Notes under the pieces: generated by a model
Seen by the model: the letters and a program-made list of their open reading frames with translations, nothing else
What the model was told of the DNA's origin: nothing
Databases searched by the model: none
NCBI RefSeq assembly: GCF_003601985.1
Contig: NZ_QZXA01000015.1
Coordinates: 1-64,000, forward strand
DNA length: 64,000 nucleotides
DNA from: Mesorhizobium jarvisii
GTDB taxonomy: Bacteria > Pseudomonadota > Alphaproteobacteria > Rhizobiales > Rhizobiaceae
Reading direction: 5' to 3'
Program-made: the position numbers and the translations under genes
Shown here: positions 34,758 to 41,216 of the stretch, one piece after another
Position numbering within the stretch: the first letter of the stretch is position 1
How the letters are laid out: each line of letters opens with the position of its first letter

Positions 34758-35459
34758 ATGTTCGCCAGAAACGCCGAAACTCACCCACTGCAATCGTCTA
34801 TTTCGGTCCCCAGCCCAGCCGGAGAACCTCGGCCGGAGGTAAGCTTAAGCGCGGCTGTGACCAACGTTCCGCTTTATCGGCTTGCGTCCATCGCCGGAGT
34901 GGGAAGCGCACTTATTCTTCTGGTCAACGCGGCCAAGCGCAGCTCGGTCATCCCGACCACCGATTTGACGCAACTTCTGGCGCCCCTTGCAGAGATATTG
35001 GCGCTGGGTCTTGTCGTGGGTTTGTTTCTTGCTTCTGGACGGCGTGCTGGCCGGCTTGGCACTATCGCGTTTGTCCTCAATTTCGTTGCATTGGCAAGTT
35101 TGGAAGGAGTGGAAGTGGTGATCAATCTCGTATTTTCGAAACTTCCGCTGACAACCATCATCGACTTACGAGCCGGGCCATTGGGACTCGCGCTAGTCGC
35201 CAGTTCGCTGCTTTTCTTGATTGGGACGTTTGCGTTCGTAATTTCTCTTGTCGTTGTAAGAAGCGTGCCACGCATTCCACTGGCGCTCTATCTCCTTGGC
35301 GCGGCGCCTATCGCCCTCCGTGCGTTCGTGCCGGAGTGGGCTCTCGACCTTGGCTTAATGGTTCTTGCGATAGCTATCGCTTGGTTGGCCGGCTGGCTGT
35401 GGAGAAGCGCGACCGCCATCGATGATCCCAATGTGCACTTAACGCGCGGTGCGCTGTGA
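34758..35459 (+). CDS. hypothetical multi-pass membrane protein
   Basis: A 233-residue protein with about six hydrophobic segments (SIAGVGSALILLVNAA, LAEILALGLVVGLFLASG, TIAFVLNFVALASL, LGLALVASSLLFLIGTFAFV, LGLMVLAIAIAWLAGWLW). ATG 34758 follows GGAGGAG. It is divergent from and presumably controlled by the TetR gene, as expected for a stress- or compound-inducible membrane protein. The family was not recognised and it lacks transporter signatures that I know. Confidence 0.8.
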   Translation: MFARNAETHPLQSSISVPSPAGEPRPEVSLSAAVTNVPLYRLASIAGVGSALILLVNAAKRSSVIPTTDLTQLLAPLAEILALGLVVGLFLASGRRAGRLGTIAFVLNFVALASLEGVEVVINLVFSKLPLTTIIDLRAGPLGLALVASSLLFLIGTFAFVISLVVVRSVPRIPLALYLLGAAPIALRAFVPEWALDLGLMVLAIAIAWLAGWLWRSATAIDDPNVHLTRGAL

Positions 35460-35544
35460 CCTCGCCGCCGATATCCAGGCGCACATGATCGACGATATTG
35501 GCTTGACGAAGGCCGAAGTCGAATCTGAATCATTCTGGCGATGA
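35449..35544 (+). pseudogene. DUF1127-like C-terminal fragment
   Basis: The frame reads DLAADIQAHMIDDIGLTKAE then a short tail ending FWR. This matches the end of small DUF1127 proteins (LRDIGLTRAEV...PFWR). The first possible start is GTG 35449, inside the end of the membrane-protein gene, leaving 31 residues, shorter than normal. It is probably a truncated remnant. The rest of 35545-35776 shows no gene. Confidence 0.5.
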
Positions 35545-35776
35545 CCGGGTCCTGACTTGGCCGGGCACTTGAAAGCTCTAACCATTGTCGGGTGCTCTCA
35601 CGTCACCCTTTAGGTCCAGCCAGTGCGATGCCCACGCCAATTGTCCGCTCTTGAAGAGTTGCAGCTCGAAGCTGCGGCTCCGCTCTCGGCCCCAAAATGG
35701 TCGTCGAATAGTTCTGCAATTTGCGATCGATTGGCGGTCGCCGGCTGGCGAACTTCAGCTGGCGATGGGTATCATT

Positions 35777-36391
35777 CTAGATCTTGTCGGCAAGTATGAC
35801 GCCGCTGATGCCGTAAGCGCGGCGCGTCTGTTCAACTGCCTCGGGCGTGACATCGATCAGCAACGCGATGATGTCGCCGTCGGGATGTTCCAGAACGTCG
35901 CCGAGCTCGGTCAGCGTCCAGCCAAGCGCACGCAGCCGTTTTGGCCAGAACGCCTCGCAGACCACACTGATCTGTCGAATCCCCAGGCTTTGTGCGGCCT
36001 CGAGCAGACCGCAAAGAACAAAGCCGGCGACCGGCGATGAGGCACCCTGCGTGCGGAGCGATGGAACGACGAAGAAGCGCGTCCATTCGAAAATCTCAGC
36101 CGCTCTCGGCGGCCTGCCGCCAGCGAGACCCGGGAAGACCTCGCTCATGAGATGCGGCTGCAGCGTCGGCACGAGGCGCGAGCCGCCTACGATCTTGCCA
36201 TTGGTATCAAGCGCCAAGACATAAAGCGCATGTTCGTTATCGAAGGCATCGATCTCGATGTTGATCGGCCGGGCGACGGCGCGCCAGCGTCTCTGCTTCA
36301 CGTAGATCTCGTACCGTATCCGAAAGTAGCGTTCCAGAACTTTCCTGTAGTGCTTCCTGTTATCCCAAGTGACCAGATGCATACGAACCAT
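35777..36391 (-). CDS. acyl-homoserine-lactone synthase (LuxI family)
   Basis: The 204-residue enzyme condenses S-adenosylmethionine with acyl-ACP to make an AHL signal. Conserved family features are visible: the RIRYEIYVKQRRW segment, the D-NEHALYVLALDTNGKIVGGSRL block, and IFEWTRFFV with its Glu and Arg. GGAGG precedes ATG 36391. It lies 66 bp downstream of luxR on the same strand. That gap contains a short CCGT-N7-ACGG dyad (36430-36444), a possible LuxR-type site. The acyl chain cannot be predicted. Confidence 0.93.
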   Translation of the reverse strand: MVRMHLVTWDNRKHYRKVLERYFRIRYEIYVKQRRWRAVARPINIEIDAFDNEHALYVLALDTNGKIVGGSRLVPTLQPHLMSEVFPGLAGGRPPRAAEIFEWTRFFVVPSLRTQGASSPVAGFVLCGLLEAAQSLGIRQISVVCEAFWPKRLRALGWTLTELGDVLEHPDGDIIALLIDVTPEAVEQTRRAYGISGVILADKI

Positions 36392-36457
36392 GACGCCTCC
36401 AGGCGGAGGGTCGTAGGAAAATCGACTTGCCGTACGTATGACGGTATTCAGGTATTG

Positions 36458-37186
36458 CTAAATCTGGATTTCCTGCCGTCGCAGCGCCTTGACAATGGCA
36501 TGCGCCACGTTGATTGCATCGAGCTTGCCTCGAATGTTGCGCTGATGGCTTTCGACCGTGTTCCTGGTGACACCGAGGATACAAGCGATGTCATCGGTGG
36601 ATTTGCCTTGCGCGCTCCACTCCAGGAGTTCGCGCTCGCGCGCCGTCAAGGGCGTCGGCTCATCGCGATCGCCGGGTGTTCCCAGCGCTGAGAGGCTGCG
36701 AAAGGTATGCACGCAAAGTGTCTCGATAAAGGGCATGGCGCTTGGCGGAACGTCCATCCGGTCACTCGCCATCGTGACGACGCCCGGCCCGGCCAACGGA
36801 ACATGAATGGGGACACAGATACCTTCTTTCATCCCGAACTCGGCCGCCTCGTCCATGACCAGCTTCGCGCGTGGAACCAGCCTTGCGGCCGGCAGCTCGC
36901 CCCATCGGAAAGGCTCTGGCGAGTGCCGGCACTGGGCGACACAAGGATCGTGCAAAAAATACTCCTGGGCGACATAGCGACGATGCCATTCAGGCGACCA
37001 GCCATCTGCAAGAATCTCTCGCTGCCAGTCCGTGCCGTGCGGCACGGGCAGTCCGGTGATCAGAAAATTGCGCAATCCGTAATGCTCCATCGCCGCGCGG
37101 AACGCTTGAAGGATTGCATCGGCCGACCGTGCGGTGTCGATCTTCGTGATCGCCGCAAAAAGGTCGACAATAGTTTCGCTCTCCAT
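36458..37186 (-). CDS. LuxR-family AHL-responsive transcription factor
   Basis: The 242-residue protein has an autoinducer-binding domain with the expected W67/Y71/D80/P81/W95 pattern (WHRRYVAQEYFLHDP, PFRWGEL) and a C-terminal HTH (LTARERELLEWSAQGKSTDD, VTRNTVESHQRNI). With luxI immediately downstream it forms a canonical cognate pair. The genes further upstream (XRE regulator and amino-acid enzymes) are plausible targets by position, not by demonstrated sites. Confidence 0.94.
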   Translation of the reverse strand: MESETIVDLFAAITKIDTARSADAILQAFRAAMEHYGLRNFLITGLPVPHGTDWQREILADGWSPEWHRRYVAQEYFLHDPCVAQCRHSPEPFRWGELPAARLVPRAKLVMDEAAEFGMKEGICVPIHVPLAGPGVVTMASDRMDVPPSAMPFIETLCVHTFRSLSALGTPGDRDEPTPLTARERELLEWSAQGKSTDDIACILGVTRNTVESHQRNIRGKLDAINVAHAIVKALRRQEIQI

Positions 37187-37354
37187 CGACAGACCTCAAC
37201 CAAAGTCAGGCCCTACCCCGCGAAACAACCTATGGCTGTCTAGATCCAATCTTCAATAGGAAGCGCATCGAATGTACACTGAAGGAGTCAATCCCATGTC
37301 ACAGCGAAGAGACAAGTGAAAATCAGGTCAGCACTGCTTTATAGAAGGTTGGCT

Positions 37355-37621
37355 TCAATCGGTCGACTTTGAAGCGGCCGGTTTCGTCACCCGTATAGCT
37401 CGCTTGTTTGCCGGGCCTGCCGAAACCAACTCTTGCGGCTCGACATTCAACGCCTTGGCCAAAATTTCGACTGTATCCAGCGTGGCGTTGCGCCGGCCGG
37501 CCTCGACGCTGCTGATATAGGCACGCGTGCGGCCCGAAACGAAAGACAACTGCTCCTGAGAGAGTTTTCTCTCTCTCCGGAGCCGCTGCACGTTCAGGCC
37601 GAAAACGCCGCGAAGTTTCAT
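37355..37621 (-). CDS. XRE-family HTH regulator
   Basis: The 88-residue repressor-like protein starts MKLRGVFGLNVQRLRRERKL followed by a Cro/C1 HTH (SQEQLSFVSGRTRAYISSVE and the characteristic RNATLDTVEILAKAL) and a basic tail. The frame stays open far upstream, but the HTH homology starts here. Two operator-like dyads lie at 37644-37670, just upstream of this ATG, and would be inside the coding region for any longer form. It resembles controller proteins and small regulators of divergent genes; the neighbour is the threonine-synthase-like gene. Confidence 0.85.
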   Translation of the reverse strand: MKLRGVFGLNVQRLRRERKLSQEQLSFVSGRTRAYISSVEAGRRNATLDTVEILAKALNVEPQELVSAGPANKRAIRVTKPAASKSTD

Positions 37622-37643
37622 CAAACAACGGATGCTACGACGC

Positions 37644-37670
37644 GCACTATGGTGCGACACACTATAGTGC
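37644..37670. promoter_or_regulatory. two XRE-type operator dyads
   Basis: GCACTATGGTGC (37644-37655) and ACACTATAGTGC (37659-37670) are near-palindromic copies of one element, centres 15 bp apart. They sit between the XRE gene and the divergent threonine-synthase-like gene, the position expected for autoregulation and joint control. Confidence 0.72.
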
Positions 37671-37748
37671 ACATTCCGCATTGACATCGCTGCTGTTGGC
37701 TGTTTGAAACAACCAGCGATTTCATCGTTTCCTGGATAAGGAATAGCC

Positions 37749-39086
37749 ATGGCGAGCCGGCCGTTTCGCGACCTCGCACACGATATGTCCGCGCATCTCC
37801 CAGGCGAGCAAAACCGACCCGTTATGGACACAGGTCGCGTCCTGGAGTTCGTCTGCATCCGATGCAGCACTTCCTATCCCGCCGACGTCACCATCGACTC
37901 CAAGGGATGCGCGCGCTGCCAGGACACCGCGCCGGCAAATCTTGCGCCCGTCTATGCAGCTCCGCAGCCCGACCCTTTAGCCGGCGCCACCAGCTCGCGC
38001 TCGCTGTGGCGTTTTGCGCATATGCTGCCTTGCACAGAGGCGGAGGCGGTGAGCCTCGGCGAGGGGCTGACGCCTTTGCTTGCCGCGCCGCGCATCGGCG
38101 CGTTTCTCGGCGTGCCTGAGCTTGCAATCAAGGATGAAGGCCGAAACCCGACCTGGTCGCACAAGGACCGCTTCTCGACCATCGCGGTCAGCGTGGCGCG
38201 CGCGCGCGGCGCGAAAATCGTCGCGACCGCCTCATCTGGAAACGCCGGCGCCTCGCTGGCGGCCTACGCTGCCCGCGCCGGGTTGAAATGCGTCGTCACC
38301 ACTTTCGCGGGATCGGCCGGCGCGATGCTGGCGCAGATCCGCAAATATGGCGCGACGGTCCTGCCCTTGGTCAGCAAAATGGACCGATGGTCGCTGCTTG
38401 AACAGGCAGCGGCCCGCTACGACTGGTTCATCGCGTCGCCCTATCACGGTCCGGTCGTCGGCAGCCACCCACTCGGCATCGAGGGTTACAAGACGATCGC
38501 CTACGAGATCGTCGAGCAGTCAAACGGGACGGCGCCAGACTGGTGCGCCCTGCCGGTCTGCTATGGCGATGCGTTGTCCGGCGTGTGGGCTGGCTTTTGC
38601 GAGCTGTTCACCCAAGGGTCGATCACGCGCCTGCCGCGTCTCGTCGCGGCGGAGGTGCATGGCTCGCTGGCGGACGCTCTGGCGAGCGGCGCCGATGCGT
38701 TGAGTGAACGCAAGCTGCTCTTCGACAGCCTTGCCGTATCGATCGGCACGCCGCGCAGCACCTTTCAGGCGCTGAAGGCGCTGCGCGAATCCGGCGGGCA
38801 CGCCGTCCCTGTCAACAATCACGGCCTGATCGCGATGCAGGAACGCCTTGCGCGGGACGAAGGGATCTTTGCCGAACTGGCGTCGGTCACGCCACTGATC
38901 GCCATATCGAAATTGAAGGACCAAGGTGTCATCGCAGCCACAGACCGTGTCGTGGCCGTCGTTACAGCCAGCGGTCTCAAGGACCTCGATCGGTCCGCCG
39001 GATCGAACGAACACGATCAGATCTTCCAGACGACGGACGATGCCTGGCGCTGGCTCGACAAGAACGGGCTGGATCTCGCTTCATAG
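37749..39086 (+). CDS. threonine-synthase-like PLP enzyme with N-terminal zinc ribbon
   Basis: The 445-residue protein is a fold-type II PLP enzyme related to threonine synthase, which converts O-phosphohomoserine to threonine. An N-terminal zinc ribbon is visible (C36-x2-C39, C54-x2-C57). Lys139 in NPTWSHKDRFS is the PLP lysine, and TASSGNAGASLAAYAARAG is the phosphate-binding loop. AAGGAA precedes ATG 37749. It is divergent from the XRE gene across the two operators and overlaps the convergent cysteine-synthase-fold gene by 6 bp. The zinc ribbon and accessory setting argue for a specialised rather than housekeeping role. Confidence 0.88.
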   Translation: MASRPFRDLAHDMSAHLPGEQNRPVMDTGRVLEFVCIRCSTSYPADVTIDSKGCARCQDTAPANLAPVYAAPQPDPLAGATSSRSLWRFAHMLPCTEAEAVSLGEGLTPLLAAPRIGAFLGVPELAIKDEGRNPTWSHKDRFSTIAVSVARARGAKIVATASSGNAGASLAAYAARAGLKCVVTTFAGSAGAMLAQIRKYGATVLPLVSKMDRWSLLEQAAARYDWFIASPYHGPVVGSHPLGIEGYKTIAYEIVEQSNGTAPDWCALPVCYGDALSGVWAGFCELFTQGSITRLPRLVAAEVHGSLADALASGADALSERKLLFDSLAVSIGTPRSTFQALKALRESGGHAVPVNNHGLIAMQERLARDEGIFAELASVTPLIAISKLKDQGVIAATDRVVAVVTASGLKDLDRSAGSNEHDQIFQTTDDAWRWLDKNGLDLAS

Positions 39087-40154
39087 ATTTTCCGCCGCGC
39101 CAACAGCCGGTGGCACGTCGCTTGCTTCGCGCGTTTTCAGCACATCGTCGAGACTGCGACGCAGCCAGAGAAAGCGTGTCCATTGCGTCTCCGCGGCCGG
39201 TGCAATGGTGGTCAGCGTCCTTGGCTCGGACGGTTCCTTGCAGGGCCAGCCAGGCAGAGCGCTGAGCCATTCATCGTTGTAGACAGTCTCGGCATGGCGA
39301 TGGCCTTCGTCAGGCATGATGACCGCCACTTGCGCATCCGGAAGGGTCGTTGCAACCCAATGCGCCACCAACGCGGCGGCGCCGCTGGTCGGCCCCATGA
39401 AGAGGCCGTGCTCGCGCAGCAAGCGGTGCGCGGTCCTATACGCCGGATAGGCGCCAACCCAATGGATCTCGTCGACAAGCTCATGCCTGACATTTTTCGG
39501 CAGAACGCTGTTGCCCAGGCCGCGAAGCATGCGTTTGCCGACGGGCTGTCCGAACAGGATGCTGCGATGGGTATCGACGGCAAACACCGTCAGATGCGGA
39601 AAGACCGTTCGCAAAAAGGACGCGGTGCCGCATAGCGAGCCGCCCGTACCGACGCAGCCGACCAGGCAGTCAACCTTGCCCATTGCCCGGATGAAAAGTT
39701 CGGCCAGCCGCGCATAGGCAAGCCAATTACCCGGACTGTCGTATTGGCGGGTCCAGAAGCCGTCCGGCTCGTTGGCCAGGATTTCCTGGAGGCGCTCCAG
39801 CCGGCCAGGCTGGTTGCCGTCGCCGCGCGGATCGTCAAGGGCGATGACCGTGGCGCCGATGCGCTCCAGGCGGGCTTTGTATTTGGCATCGATCAACGTT
39901 GAAGCGGTGACGAGTGTAAGGCGATAGTCACGCGCCGCCGCCAGCAGCGCGACCGCCATGCCGAACGTGCCCGATGTCGTCTCGACAATGTGGGAGCCTG
40001 CCTTCAGTTCGCCATTCGACGCTGCCCGATCCAGAATGAAGCGGGCCGGCATCAGCTTCATCAGCGGAAACGCCGCGGCCACTAGATTTGGCGCAAGGCG
40101 CGCAAGACGCGGGGTCTCAAGATCCCTGAAATAGTCCACGTCGAGGGTCACCAT
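39081..40154 (-). CDS. cysteine-synthase-fold protein lacking the usual PLP lysine
   Basis: The 357-residue protein aligns by eye with O-acetylserine sulfhydrylase/cystathionine beta-synthase: ELKAGSHIVETTSGTFGMAV (usual TSGNTG), VGTGGSLCGTASFL (168-) and GPTSGAAALV (254-). At the position of the PLP lysine (S-[VL]-K-[DC]-R) it has F39-I40-L41-D42-R43, so Lys appears to be Leu. It may be catalytically altered or a non-enzymatic partner, or use another residue. GGAGGGC precedes ATG 40154; it overlaps the kinase gene by 7 bp, so they are co-translated. Confidence 0.87.
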   Translation of the reverse strand: MVTLDVDYFRDLETPRLARLAPNLVAAAFPLMKLMPARFILDRAASNGELKAGSHIVETTSGTFGMAVALLAAARDYRLTLVTASTLIDAKYKARLERIGATVIALDDPRGDGNQPGRLERLQEILANEPDGFWTRQYDSPGNWLAYARLAELFIRAMGKVDCLVGCVGTGGSLCGTASFLRTVFPHLTVFAVDTHRSILFGQPVGKRMLRGLGNSVLPKNVRHELVDEIHWVGAYPAYRTAHRLLREHGLFMGPTSGAAALVAHWVATTLPDAQVAVIMPDEGHRHAETVYNDEWLSALPGWPCKEPSEPRTLTTIAPAAETQWTRFLWLRRSLDDVLKTREASDVPPAVGAAENL

Positions 40155-41092
40155 GACCAGCCCTCCGCATTGACCAGATGGACTTCGACATCCTTGAAGC
40201 CGGCACGTCTTATCTGCTGCGCAACCAGGGCCGCCCGTCGCTTCAGATTCGATGCGAAAAGATCGAAGATCAGGCCGAACAACGAACCGCTATGGGCGAC
40301 CTGCACCCCGCACGCCCCGCCCCGTCTGGCAATCTCGGCGATCTCGTTGAAGCCCTGTTTTGGCAAGTGCCGTTGACTGATCAGGGCACTGGCCGAGGCG
40401 GCGCGTCCGAGAAGATAGGGATCTTGAAGGCGAACCGCCCGCGCCACCAGCGCCCGCAGCACGCCGAATTCCTGGATCTCGGCACTGTCGTAGCGTGCGG
40501 GCGGCAGCTGCAATGTATCGACCGGAACCCCGCCATTTGCCTTGAAGCCGACCAGAAGCAGCGGCGGCAGCGAGCCTCCGAAATTCTCGATCACCTTGCC
40601 TTCGCGTTGCGCGAAAAGCACCGCGTGATCATCGAAGGCGATCGCGTCGCTGGCGCGCTCGGCAGCCACGGCCAGACGCCCGATGCTTGACGGCCGCAAC
40701 TGGACGTCAACGGCTGCGGCGACAGCGCGAATGGAAGCGACAACGTCAGCCGTCGATGAGCCGTAGCCGTGCCCCACGGGGATTGCGCTTTGAAGCGTCA
40801 GCTCGCCACCGCCAGTGACGTTCAAGAAATCGAGCGTGAGCCGCGCGGCTGCCGCCGCTTTGACCTTATGGTCGGGAGTGACGACGACCGCATCGCCGTC
40901 ACTCCTGTCAAAGCGCGCCTCCGATCTCAAGCCGGCGATCGGCAGTGTCACGAGCCCGCGATGAAGACTCCCATCATCATCCTTGAAGACGCCCTGGATG
41001 AGCTCGCCATGATGCGCTATCGCAATCGCCGTACCAACCGGCGACGGCAGCGCTCCACGGCTCATGAGATCGCCGGCCTCAGCCATTTTCAT
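40148..41092 (-). CDS. GHMP kinase, PduX (L-threonine kinase)-like
   Basis: The 314-residue small-molecule kinase has HHGELIQGVF (28-) and IPVGHGYGSSTADVVASIRA (104-), a GHMP ATP loop of the PduX-type form (SSTADI). FDDH at 153-156 and a late GGACGVQVAHSGSLFGLIFD complete the pattern. PduX phosphorylates L-threonine to O-phospho-L-threonine; homoserine kinase is a more distant alternative. No cobalamin genes are nearby, so the usual B12 role is unlikely here. The gene lies between the ThDP enzyme (124-bp gap) and the PLP protein (7-bp overlap). Confidence 0.82.
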   Translation of the reverse strand: MKMAEAGDLMSRGALPSPVGTAIAIAHHGELIQGVFKDDDGSLHRGLVTLPIAGLRSEARFDRSDGDAVVVTPDHKVKAAAAARLTLDFLNVTGGGELTLQSAIPVGHGYGSSTADVVASIRAVAAAVDVQLRPSSIGRLAVAAERASDAIAFDDHAVLFAQREGKVIENFGGSLPPLLLVGFKANGGVPVDTLQLPPARYDSAEIQEFGVLRALVARAVRLQDPYLLGRAASASALISQRHLPKQGFNEIAEIARRGGACGVQVAHSGSLFGLIFDLFASNLKRRAALVAQQIRRAGFKDVEVHLVNAEGWSW

Positions 41093-41216
41093 CTTTCCCC
41101 AGGCTTTGTCGCCACGCGGGAAGATGGCGCCGACGACTGACGGCCGCTCTCAAGGAATTCCGGTATTGACGGCTTCCTGTTGTACCAGCAGGGGACGAGG
41201 CGATGCTGGCCGATCG

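Noticed and set aside
36430-36444. CCGT-N7-ACGG dyad upstream of luxI as a lux box
   Set aside because: Only four-base arms, not the usual ~20-bp lux-box form; mentioned as a possibility but not called as a separate site.
37281-37319. Very short plus-strand frame (MSQRRDK) behind a good GAAGGAG
   Set aside because: Seven codons; could be a leader or remnant but cannot be supported.
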